Below, piece after piece: positions 56,361-64,000 of a stretch of DNA of 64,000 bases. The DNA lies in contig NZ_CP020083.1 of NCBI RefSeq assembly GCF_003431825.1, forward strand, positions 3,913,382 through 3,977,381, read 5' to 3'. The notes beneath the pieces were generated by a model. It had not been told where the DNA came from. It made no database searches and saw only the letters and a program-made list of their open reading frames with translations. Made by a program: the position numbers and the translations under genes. The number at the start of each line of letters is the position of its first letter. Within the stretch, counting starts at the first letter, position 1. Source of the stretch: Blastomonas fulva (GTDB taxonomy: Bacteria > Pseudomonadota > Alphaproteobacteria > Sphingomonadales > Sphingomonadaceae).

Positions 56361-56686
56361 TTCAATTCTTCCCTATGCCAATATCTTTAGTTTAAGCAGA
56401 CGGATCGCGTAAACCGCAATCACCAAAGGTGTAACAGAACTAGGTATTTTGTTGCACGCAAGTCAATGCCAAAGCACTGTTTGACAAAGATTATCTGGTG
56501 CCGAGACCATTCCGATCAAAAAAGTGGGCCTGCACCATGTCCGCAATGGATCGCATGGCTAGCTGCACCGCTTCGGACGAAACATTTATGCTGGCATTTC
56601 AGCCAGCCTTTACTCTGTTGAATATCGCCGAACGGGCGGACGATGTTTGATACCGCATCCAGGCAAGCCCCTGCTCCCGGCAAACA
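56361..56686. other. AT-rich intergenic region with second repeat copy
   Basis: About 325 bases without a supported gene between the broken integrase and the response regulator. It contains the right copy of the inverted repeat at 56433-56455. Confidence 0.55.
56433..56455. repeat. inverted repeat, right copy (23 bp)
   Basis: AACAGAACTAGGTATTTTGTT plus GC; inverted match of the copy at 55630-55652, 22 of 23 bases. Confidence 0.7.
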
Positions 56687-57367
56687 TCAGGGCAGGTCAC
56701 CGAAACCGGTCGGAGGGACGAAGCTTTGCGCAGATTCAATCAGCTTAAGGTGTTGAGAAAGCTCCACAACTGAGGTCACTCCCATTTTCTGCATGATCCG
56801 CGAACGATGGACCTTCACCGTATTCTCAGCCTTGTCTGCAAGGTAGGCAATCTGTTTGTTGCGCAGCCCGTGCACCAACAGCGCAGCAATTTGCCGCTCG
56901 GTCTCGGTCAGGGTGGTATAGGCGCGGCATACTCGCTCGATCTCGACCCCACTGAGACGGTCATCCTCCAGCTTCTGGAACGCACTGGCCACGGCATCGA
57001 GCAACGCCTGTGGACGAAATGGCTTGACCAGGAACTCATGTGCACCGGCCTTCATGGCCATCACCGAATCTGTCACGTCAGCAACGCCGCTGATGAAGAT
57101 GATCTCTAGCTGCGGCCTGCCCGCCAGCTGGCGCTGCAGCATCAGTCCGCTCATGCCTTTTAGCCGCAGGTCGACGACCAGCACACCGTAAGGACTCGCT
57201 TCTGCCTCGAGAAATCTGTCAGCACTCTCAAACGTCCTGACGGTATAGGTCATTTCGGCAAGCAGTCCGGCAACCTCATCGCGCATCAGGGGATCGTCTT
57301 CCACGACATAGACGGGCAGGCCCTGATTGTGGGGGCTCATTGCCCGCATCGATTTGTCGAACTGCAT
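56687..57367 (-). CDS. response regulator, LuxR/FixJ type
   Basis: A 226-residue two-component response regulator. Receiver domain: VYVVEDDPLMRDEV with acidic pocket, phospho-acceptor Asp in GVLVVDLRLKGMSGL, and EFLVKPFRP with the conserved Lys. The C-terminal LuxR helix-turn-helix is LTETERQIAALLVHGLRNKQ followed by NTVKVHRSRIMQKMGV. ATG 57367 (MQFDKSMRAM) has GGAGG five bases upstream. It lies 68 bases downstream of the kinase gene and is probably cotranscribed with it. Confidence 0.9.
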   Translation of the reverse strand: MQFDKSMRAMSPHNQGLPVYVVEDDPLMRDEVAGLLAEMTYTVRTFESADRFLEAEASPYGVLVVDLRLKGMSGLMLQRQLAGRPQLEIIFISGVADVTDSVMAMKAGAHEFLVKPFRPQALLDAVASAFQKLEDDRLSGVEIERVCRAYTTLTETERQIAALLVHGLRNKQIAYLADKAENTVKVHRSRIMQKMGVTSVVELSQHLKLIESAQSFVPPTGFGDLP

Positions 57368-57435
57368 CTTTGCCTCCATTGTCCCGGCAACCGGTCGCAG
57401 GGGTTGCCGTCTGAACTGCTGCGGTGACGACAGAA

Positions 57436-59682
57436 TCATGCGGCTTTGGAACAAGTGACCTCTGCAGGCATACAAATTTTTACGTGCAAGCCCGATCCCG
57501 GAGGGGAGTCCAATGCAATCGATCCGCCCATCAGCTCAGCCAGGCCCTTGCAGATCGCAAGCCCCAAACCGAACCCCTCTGCGGAGGACATACTGCCATC
57601 CACCTGCGCGAAGCTGCGCATCATCAAAGGCAGGGCATCTTCCGCGATACCGACACCGTCATCCGACACCGTCATGGCATACTGACCATCCGGCGCTCCT
57701 TCGATCTTCACTTCGATAAGCTTGCCACCGGAATGTTTGGCGGCATTTTCGATCAGGTTGGTCAGCAACTGCGCGGTTCTGTTGGCATCACCGTACACCT
57801 TCTCCGGCGCACCGAGTCCGAAAGTGCTGCGGATTGCCATTCCCGCAGCATCGACCTTGGGTTCCGCAAGCTTGATCGCATTGGCCACAACAGCAGCAAT
57901 ATGGAACCAATCGGACGAGACAGGCAGCTGTCTGGAATCAATTCTGGAGAACAGCAGCAGATCGTCGAGCTGGTTGATCAGCCGATCGGCCGCTGCGCCA
58001 AGATACTCCGCTTTCTGGCGACTGTCGTTTGGAATCCCGGCTGACTGGGCGAGCCGGGCAGACGCCAGCACCAGGCTACCCAGAGGCGCTCGGATTTCGT
58101 GACTCATGGTAGCCAGCAGGTCTGCCTTGGTTCGCGCGAGCTCACGCGCTTCGACGGCAAGCCCCTCCAGCTGGTGGCGGTGTCTGCGACCCGAGTAAAT
58201 GATCCAGAGCAGCATGGCGGACACTCCCAACGCGCCCGCGCCTCCGGATATTAGCCAGGTATTCCTCACCTTGTCTCGCGCCTCGGCACGTGCCAGATCG
58301 CGTTCGAGCTCGGCATTGGCGATGCGCTGCCGGTCCCAGGAAAACCGGGCGCGAAGCCGCGCAATCTCGCGTTCCTGCATTGCCTCGTTGCGCTCGGTAG
58401 AGATCTTCATCGCGGCGGTGGCATCTTCATATGCCGAATCGTAATTGCCAAGTTGCGCCTTTGCCTTGGCACGCAATGCCAAGACCCTGTCGGCTCTTGC
58501 TTTGAAAACCGGAGCAAGAGGCTCGGCGAGCAACCCATTGAATCGTTTCAACGCTTCCGCGGGCTTCCCAAGGGCCAGATCAATTTCTCCGAGGCTTTCC
58601 TCCAGGAGAAAAGTAGCAAGGACATCGGTCCGGTCTGCATTCTGCCTTGCCGTCAAACAATAGCGAGCAGCCTTTGTCATTTGATTACTGGCTACAAGAG
58701 CCCTGCACGCCCCCCCTTCTGCCGCTGTGGTGGACATGCCCAGCTTTCGCGCACCAGCAGCATAATTAGTGAACTTGATGGCAGCCACGGCAGGTTTCGG
58801 CTTCAGCGCAATCTGGGCTCTAACGTATGTCGCCAGCCAGAAACGAACGATATAGCCTTTCTTCTTTGCCCAGACTTCAGCCTCTTTAGCTAATGCATCA
58901 GCCTCATCCACATCGCCAGCCATGAGTAGGTTTATCGCCATTGTCAGGGTGGCAAGCGCCGCAATATCATCCAAGTCTGATCGCTTAGCAGCCCGGTAAA
59001 CATAACCGGACATTCTTATCGCCTTTTCAAAATCAGCTAACGCGCGATGCAGAGTAGCAATAGTGATTGTTGCACACAGGCCGCTAGCGCTTTCCTTTGG
59101 CACCTGGGATTTCAGAACGTTCAGTTCATTGATGCGTTTTTCGATCTCGGGTCGAGGTGAAGTGTAAATAAACACTAATGACACGTAATAAAGATCGGCC
59201 CTTAGCGGTAAACTTAACCCTTTGATCGCTAGCGCCTCTTCGGCTGACTTTTTCCCTTTGTCATCCAGGCTGAGAGCGACATAGGCTGCGGTTTGGGTTG
59301 AAAGCAGCCAACCTACTTTCTCTGAATCCCCCTGCTTGCGGGCGCGAGCGAGTGCGGATGCTATCTTCGGCAACGCGGCAGCCGGGTTGCTTTCGACCAG
59401 AAGTTGCATTCGCCGGACTTCAGAATCACCACCGGTCCAACAGTTTGCTCGAGCATCAGATGTAATTAAGAACATTAAAGCAATGAGCGATGCAGACCTT
59501 CCAGAAAGGAAAATGAAGTAAGTAATGTTGCATATAAAATATTTTAGTTTATCATGCGTCAATGATCTTATTAGGAACAAACAATAACTTACAAGATGAA
59601 TGAAATAATTTCTTACTTCGCCTTTCTCTAAAGATGGCGAGCCAGGTTCAAAATGCGAGATACCAATCAAAATGGCACGCAT
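57436..59682 (-). CDS. sensor histidine kinase with TPR-like sensor region
   Basis: A 748-residue membrane kinase. N-terminal hydrophobic segments (about 45-80, SLIALMFLITSDARA) suggest export of the following region, about 370 residues of helical TPR-like repeats (AAALPKIASALARARKQGDS, ADFEKAIRMSGYVYRAAKRS). A membrane helix (WLISGGAGALGVSAMLLWII) leads to the kinase: phospho-His in ATMSHEIRAPLGSLV, N-box NLIENAAKHSGG, and GFGLGLAICKGLAELMGGSI. ATG 59682 has AGGA six bases upstream; a TTG at 59562 is a shorter alternative. The DNA before 59.5 kb is AT-rich. Partner of the regulator at 56687; the signal is unknown. Confidence 0.85.
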   Translation of the reverse strand: MRAILIGISHFEPGSPSLEKGEVRNYFIHLVSYCLFLIRSLTHDKLKYFICNITYFIFLSGRSASLIALMFLITSDARANCWTGGDSEVRRMQLLVESNPAAALPKIASALARARKQGDSEKVGWLLSTQTAAYVALSLDDKGKKSAEEALAIKGLSLPLRADLYYVSLVFIYTSPRPEIEKRINELNVLKSQVPKESASGLCATITIATLHRALADFEKAIRMSGYVYRAAKRSDLDDIAALATLTMAINLLMAGDVDEADALAKEAEVWAKKKGYIVRFWLATYVRAQIALKPKPAVAAIKFTNYAAGARKLGMSTTAAEGGACRALVASNQMTKAARYCLTARQNADRTDVLATFLLEESLGEIDLALGKPAEALKRFNGLLAEPLAPVFKARADRVLALRAKAKAQLGNYDSAYEDATAAMKISTERNEAMQEREIARLRARFSWDRQRIANAELERDLARAEARDKVRNTWLISGGAGALGVSAMLLWIIYSGRRHRHQLEGLAVEARELARTKADLLATMSHEIRAPLGSLVLASARLAQSAGIPNDSRQKAEYLGAAADRLINQLDDLLLFSRIDSRQLPVSSDWFHIAAVVANAIKLAEPKVDAAGMAIRSTFGLGAPEKVYGDANRTAQLLTNLIENAAKHSGGKLIEVKIEGAPDGQYAMTVSDDGVGIAEDALPLMMRSFAQVDGSMSSAEGFGLGLAICKGLAELMGGSIALDSPPGSGLHVKICMPAEVTCSKAA

Positions 59683-60566
59683 AAAAAATCCTATGCAAGG
59701 AGCATTCTCGAGGAGACGACAAAATCGTATACCGAACCCTACGCGCTTCTGGCATGCCCCGTCGCCAAGCGGTATGATCAAAGATTAACATAATTTAATC
59801 TTCCATTTATTTCCACCAAAACCTGTCGCGTAACAGATATTGCAACAACGCTTATTTTACAGTCACTTGAAGTCTGACACGGAATTAAGTTGCCTGTATG
59901 ACAGGGTCTCATTTGCGATCTGATCCGGCTGCCAAGGACTCAGATGCGCCGGCCGATCGGCATTTTCCGTTTGCGTACGCGGTGAAGAGACTTGAAAGTC
60001 GACAGATCGTCAGCGGCATCATCCTTGTGGTGCGCAGGGAACTGCACCGGTGCCGTGCTCCGGCTGGGTACGGCTCAGTCAAGATATTCAACAACGAACT
60101 CTTCCGCCGGAACCGCTTGTCCGTGCTCAACGAGATCTTCGTCGTATTGGCTGCATGCAACGGCAAGGGCCGGCCACCCGTATGCTGTTCCGCGAGGGCC
60201 AATCAGGTATCTGCCCAGGAACACGTCGTCGTGCGCCACACTGCTCCAAATGTGGCGTTGCACCCGTTGCCTATATCGCCCTGAAGATTGCGGGAACAGC
60301 GAGGCTGAAAGAACGGAGGATTTCCGCCAGCACGGCGAAGCTGATGGGGCGCCCCGAAGCGGGAAAATGCTGCACTGAAGTGGCAGATTCGAAACCCTTA
60401 TAGGTACTCAATACTAACCCCTAAGTAGTCGAGAAACCTAGTCTAGCTCCTCATGCTTACTCACGACAGCGCATCGTAGTGCAGAAGAAAAGTGCCAGTG
60501 GAAGGGCGACCGGCGCTTTCTATCTCGCCGTTCAAACCCAAGTCTCTCAAATACTTAGGTGAGTAG
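59683..60566. other. intergenic region, no firm gene
   Basis: About 880 bases between the kinase gene and tRNA-Leu. It is AT-rich up to 59900. A 128-codon plus frame (59898) and a GTG-started minus frame (60263 to 60075, GRYLIGPRGTAYGWPALAVA) were considered; neither has a good ribosome binding site or recognisable family, and the minus frame ends abruptly, so they may be gene remnants of the accessory region. Confidence 0.5.
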
Positions 60567-60653
60567 TGGTGCCCAGAAGAGGACTCGAACCTCCACGCCC
60601 TTGCGAGCGCCAGCACCTGAAGCTGGTGCGTCTACCAATTCCGCCATCTGGGC
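60567..60653 (-). tRNA. tRNA-Leu (CAG anticodon)
   Basis: On the minus strand the 5' end GCCCAGA pairs with TCTGGGC before ACCA; the D-arm is GCGGAATTGGTAGAC, the anticodon stem CCAGC/GCTGG encloses TTCAGGT (anticodon CAG), a long variable arm follows (CGCTCGCAAGGGCG), and the T-arm is GGAGGTTCGAGTCCTC. CCA is encoded. The structure is complete. Confidence 0.96.
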
Positions 60654-60669
60654 ACGGGGTAGGAGCGGG

Positions 60670-60698
60670 CCACTAGCCTGACTGTTTGCAGGCGTCAA
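60670..60698 (-). promoter_or_regulatory. promoter of tRNA-Leu
   Basis: On the minus strand TTGACG (60698-60693), 17-base spacer, TAGTGG (60675-60670); transcription would begin about ten bases before the tRNA 5' end. The -10 box is weak but the spacing is ideal. Confidence 0.5.
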
Positions 60699-60879
60699 CA
60701 GGCTGGTGCGATTTGGGCCAAAAGAATTTGTCCACAGGCAGCAAGGCGTTGACGGGTTTGCGCAATTGGGCCGTTGCCTCGGACGGTTGGCTGATGCAAA
60801 GGCGTGCTGGACAGACTGGCCGCGGCGGCACCTGCCGGCGACGCTGCGGACACGCAGAGCTACTCACGGGACTTGAACC

Positions 60880-61824
60880 ATGCGCGACACACTGATCACG
60901 ATCTTTGCGGCGGCGGATTTCTGGGACGGCACATCACCCAGCGCCTCACCGCAGCAGGCGCCCGCGTGCGCATTGCCCAGCGCAACATCCGCATCGCGCA
61001 GGATGTGAAGCCGCTGGGAAATCTGGGCCAGACCCAATTGGTCGCCGCCGATATCCGCAAGCCCGAGACGGTGGCGCGCGCGGTGCACGGCGCCGATGCG
61101 GTGATCAACCTGGTCGGGATCCTCAAGGGCGATTTCGACGCCTTCCACCATGTCGGTGCGGCCAATGTCGCGCAGGCGGCGGCGGCGGCCGGCTGTGCAT
61201 CGCTGGTGCACGTCTCGGCGATCGGGGCCGATGCGAATTCCAGGAGCGGTTATGGCCGCAGCAAGGCCGATGGCGAAGCCGCGGTGCGCGCCGCCCTCCC
61301 CAACGCCACGATCCTGCGCCCTTCGATCGTGTTCGGCCGGGAGGACCAGTTCGTGAACCGCTTTGCCGGCTGATCGCATCGCTGCCGGTGGTGCCGATCA
61401 TCGGCGGCAAGGCCAGATTCCAGCCGGTCTATGTCGACGACGTCGCCGAGGCCGTGGCGATGAGCCTGATCGATCCGGCGCGCTTTGGCGGGCAGACGTT
61501 CGAGCTGGGCGGCCCCGAGACGATCAGCATGGCCGACCTCAACCAGCGCATCGCCAAGGAAATCGGTGCCGATCGCAGCTTCATCGCGATGCCCGATTCG
61601 CTCTCCGGGCTGATGGCGGGCTCACCGGCTGGCTGCCGGGCGCGCCGATCACCAGCGACCAGTGGGCAATGCTGCAGACCGATAATGTCGTGGCCGCCGG
61701 CGCGAGCGGCTTCGAGGCATTCGGCATCACGCCCACGCCGATGGCGGCGGTGATCGGCGATTATCTGGTCCGGTTCCGCAAGCACGGCCGCTTCGGCGTG
61801 CGCACCAAGCCCAAAGTCGGCTGA
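60880..61824 (+). pseudogene. complex I NDUFA9 subunit-like NAD(P)-binding protein, three frameshifts
   Basis: Pieces in three frames make an atypical short-chain dehydrogenase of the NDUFA9 type (about 315 residues). After MRDTLITIF the glycine-rich motif GGGGFLGRHI is broken by a missing G near 60911; VHVSAIGADANSRSGYGRSK and ILRPSIVFGREDQFVNRF follow; a missing C near 61372 breaks RFAGLIASLP; VVPIIGGKARFQPVYVDDVA and PETISMADLNQRIAKEIGAD follow; a missing C near 61620 breaks GLMAGLTGWL; the end is FEAFGITPTPMAAVIGDYLV. All three are single-base losses in G or C runs. The protein would be intact if corrected, so sequence error is likely. Confidence 0.8.
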
Positions 61825-61872
61825 GGCCGCTCCGGCGGGCTGCTCATCGGCGCCCGCCGATTGCTCGCCGCG

Positions 61873-62468
61873 TCAGGCGGGTTGTTCCGCCTGCCACAGC
61901 GCCAGCGAGGCGCTAAGCTGACGCTCGGCCTGCATCCGCGCGGTATCGCGGTCCAGCCCCAGCGCGCCCGAAAGTTGCGCGCCCATCAGCGAATCGCCCA
62001 GCGCCATGGTGCACAGCACCAGCGTATCCTCATGCAGCGTGCGCCCCTCGGGCCCATGCTCGGCGAGCTCGTCGACCAATTGGTGGATCGCCTCGACGAT
62101 CGGGTCGAGCGCGTCCTCGTTGCCCGACAGCAGCATCCAGCAGGCCAGCGCCCCTGCCCTTCGCGGTCGAACGCATCGAACGCCAGATCGACGATCTCGC
62201 GGGTCGCGCCCTCGCCGCTGCGCAATTTGACCACCGCTGCGCCGATCGTCTGGCAGATCGACTGCGCGAGATATTCCGCCAGCGCCTTCTGCAGCCCCGA
62301 TGCGGACCCGAAATGATGGAGCAGATTGGCATGGGTGCGGCCGATTCGCCCGGACACGGCCTTGAGCGTCACCGCCTGCGGCCCGGTTTCGATCAGCAGA
62401 TCACGGGCAGCACCCAGAGCGGCGGAGCGGCTTTCCTCGGGACTCAGCCGTCTTTTCGCTATTGACAT
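61873..62468 (-). pseudogene. TetR family regulator, one frameshift
   Basis: N-terminal helix-turn-helix: SRSAALGAARDLLIETGPQA, GRIGRTHANLLHHFGSASGL. At about 62157 the frame shifts in FDREGQG; a missing G in a run of five (GGGGGCGCTG expected) would restore ALACWMLLSGNEDALDPIVE and TLVLCTMALGDSLMGAQLSG to the end. Restored length about 198 residues, normal for TetR. Divergent from the metal-dependent hydrolase gene at 62529, its probable target. Confidence 0.8.
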
Positions 62469-62528
62469 CTATGTAAGTAACCTTATTGTCAAAACTGTAA
62501 GTAACACTCCGGTATTATGGACCCCGCC

Positions 62529-63431
62529 ATGAACGCTCCGCAATCCTTTTCGACTCCGCAAACGCCGGACCGCCAGCACACCCCGCAGATCTGGAGCTGG
62601 TCATCCGTGACCGCCGCTTCGGCCGCGATTCGGCGCAGCGCCGCTGGTGGCTGGGCGGAGACCCGGTCGCCACCGCGTTCTACAACGCGCTGTCGGTCAC
62701 CTTCCCAAGGGAGAGGCGTTCTTCATCGAGAGCGTTAAGGCATTCCGCGAAGGCACGCCTGAGCGGCTGGCAAACGAGATCCGCGCGTTCGTGAAGCAGG
62801 AGATCAACCACACCCGCGAGCATGTCGCCTTCAACCGCCGCGTGGTGGATGCAGGCTATGACGTGCGCGCGCTGGAAGACCATGTCGATCAGGCGCTGGC
62901 GCTCACCAAGGACAAGCCCAAGATCGCCAACCTCGCCTCGACCATGGCGCTCGAGCATTTCACCGCGATCATCGCGCAGCAGCTGCTCGCCAACCCCAGG
63001 CACCTCGAAAACGCCGATGCCGAATCGCGCGATCTGTGGCGCTGGCACGCCATGGAAGAGATCGAGCACAAGGGCGTCGCTTTGACACCTGGAACTTTGC
63101 TACCAGGGGCTGGAGCCGCTGGCAGCGCTGGAAGGTCAAGTCGCTGGTGATGCTGATCGTCACCAAGAATTTCATGGTCCACCGCGCACACGGCATGCTC
63201 GAACTGCTGCGGCAGGACGGGCTGACCGGCCCCAAGGTATGGGCGCAATTGTTCTGGTATGCCTTTGGCAACCCCGGCATGGCGCGCAAGATCATTCTGC
63301 CTTGGATCAGCTATTTTCTGCCCGGCTTCCACCCGTGGAAGCACGACGACCGCTATCTGATCCAGCTCGCCGAAAGCGACTATCGCGACGCGGTAATGGA
63401 CAAGGCACCGACGCTGGTGCCGGCGGAGTAA
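62529..63431 (+). pseudogene. metal-dependent hydrolase (PF10118 type), three frameshifts
   Basis: Pieces in successive frames make a protein of about 301 residues: DLELVIRDRRFGRDSAQRRW, then FPKGEAFFIESVKAFREGTP and QEINHTREHVAFNRRVVDAG, MALEHFTAIIAQQLLANPRH, WRWHAMEEIEHKGVA, then FDTWNFATRGWSRWQRWKVK to the stop. His/Glu motifs (INHTREH, LEHFTA, WHAMEEIEHKG) suggest a di-metal site. Breaks lie near 62583 (C run), 62707 (C run) and 63092 (T run), each a single missing base. Corrected, it would be intact. Confidence 0.8.
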
Positions 63432-63456
63432 GGCCTACTATCGCAAAATCGTCGAA

Positions 63457-63524
63457 AGGCGGGGGTGACGATTCTGTGCTCACGGTTCGGAAAAAAGCCG
63501 GATTCCCGCGTTCGCGGGAATGAC
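63457..63524. repeat. REP-like inverted pair, partial
   Basis: A shortened arm AAGGCGGGGGTGAC (from 63456) and a complete GATTCCCGCGTTCGCGGGAA TGAC palindrome ending 63524 form the same paired layout as at 25181 and 36744, between convergent gene ends. Confidence 0.7.
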
Positions 63525-63546
63525 GAGCCAGGGTGGCGGCGTCAGC

Positions 63547-64000
63547 CTAGACCATCGGTTTCCTCGCCCGCAGCGCCTGTGCCAGCGTACCCTCGTCGAG
63601 ATAATCGAGCTCACCGCCATCGGCAGGCCCTGCGCCAGCTGGGTGAGCCGTACCGGATAGCCCTCAAGCCGCTCGGCGAGATAATGCGCGGTGGTCTGCC
63701 CCTCGAGCGTGGCGTTCATCGCCAGCACGACCTCGTCGATCCCGCCAGCAGCAACCCGCGCGACCAGCGAGGCGACACCCAGATCCTCCGGGCCGATGCC
63801 GTCGAGTGCGGACAACCGCCCGCCCAGCACATGATAGCGCCCGACGAACAGCCGCGAGCGATCGAGCGCCCACAGGTCCGATACCTCCTCGACCACGCAC
63901 AGGCTGCGTGGATCGCGGCGCGGATCGGTGCAGATGCCGCACGGGTTCTGCGTATCGACATTGCCGCAGATCTCGCAGGTCGAAAGGTTGGCGCGCACCC
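63547..64000 (-). CDS. recR: recombination protein RecR (5' end outside, one frameshift)
   Basis: Partner of RecO/RecF in recombinational repair. The zinc finger [16 protein letters not shown] and the Toprim domain ([40 protein letters not shown]) are plain. The frame breaks near 63622 after LAQGLPM; one missing G (ATGGGCGG expected) restores [20 protein letters not shown] and the usual end KPMV at 63547. The N-terminus lies beyond base 64000. The frameshift, like those in the three genes before it, is a single-base loss. Confidence 0.82.

Noticed and set aside
59898..60284. 128-codon plus frame and opposing minus frames before tRNA-Leu
   Set aside because: Low-complexity or abruptly ending proteins without motifs; kept only as a note in the intergenic entry.

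Overview
The window reads as an ordinary chromosomal segment of a GC-rich sphingomonad-type alphaproteobacterium (family-level inference). The clues are the glyQ-glyS-ppdK order, the rpsM-rpsK-rpoA-rplQ operon, a GTG-started rpsM, many hyphenated REP-like palindromes, and the protein style of the TraB, fasciclin and phhA/Lrp genes. A BciB-type 8-vinyl reductase gene hints at an aerobic anoxygenic phototroph (for example Blastomonas or Erythrobacter relatives), but no photosynthesis gene cluster lies in the window. No CRISPR array, rRNA or intact transposase was seen; there is one tRNA (Leu-CAG).

Layout. 0-5.7 kb: ppdK (3' end outside the window), glyS and glyQ, read leftwards. 5.8-10.1 kb: a molybdopterin oxidoreductase, then a promoter with repeated GTCAG half-sites driving a small membrane protein, an XRE regulator and a second membrane protein, then a TraB/GumN protein. 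10.1-18.2 kb: epoxide hydrolase, fasciclin lipoprotein, phhA divergent from an Lrp regulator, a TRIC-type channel, two related secreted proteins and a prolyl oligopeptidase. 18.3-22.3 kb: the ribosomal/RNA polymerase operon with its own promoter and terminator, and an M14-type acylase. 22.3-24.7 kb: a lower-GC patch with a PD-(D/E)XK-like protein and a coupled DUF2188/TIR-like pair, a possible defence locus. 25.3-36.8 kb: glycosyltransferase, hydrolase, SelO, DUF445, RND efflux pair and small stress proteins. 36.8-42.5 kb: bciB and a STAS / metallo-beta-lactamase / CHASE2-SpoIIE phosphatase signalling cassette, then a CitE-like lyase. 42.5-52.9 kb: amidase plus P-loop protein, alkaline phosphatase, PEP carboxylase and a sugar-acid dehydratase pair.

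52.9-60.6 kb is an accessory region of different composition ending at tRNA-Leu. It holds a pilus-chaperone remnant, small membrane proteins, a degenerate GGDEF/EAL protein, a broken tyrosine recombinase between 23-bp inverted repeats, and a TPR-type histidine kinase with its LuxR-class response regulator. 60.9-64 kb: four housekeeping-type genes (NDUFA9-like, TetR, metal-dependent hydrolase, recR) that all carry single-base deletions in short G/C or T runs, eight in total; this looks more like a local sequence-quality problem than real gene decay.

Working together: ppdK and ppc both act at the PEP node; uxaA and the IlvD/Edd dehydratase probably serve one sugar-acid route; STAS and SpoIIE phosphatase form a partner-switch pair without a visible kinase; HK and RR form a two-component system.
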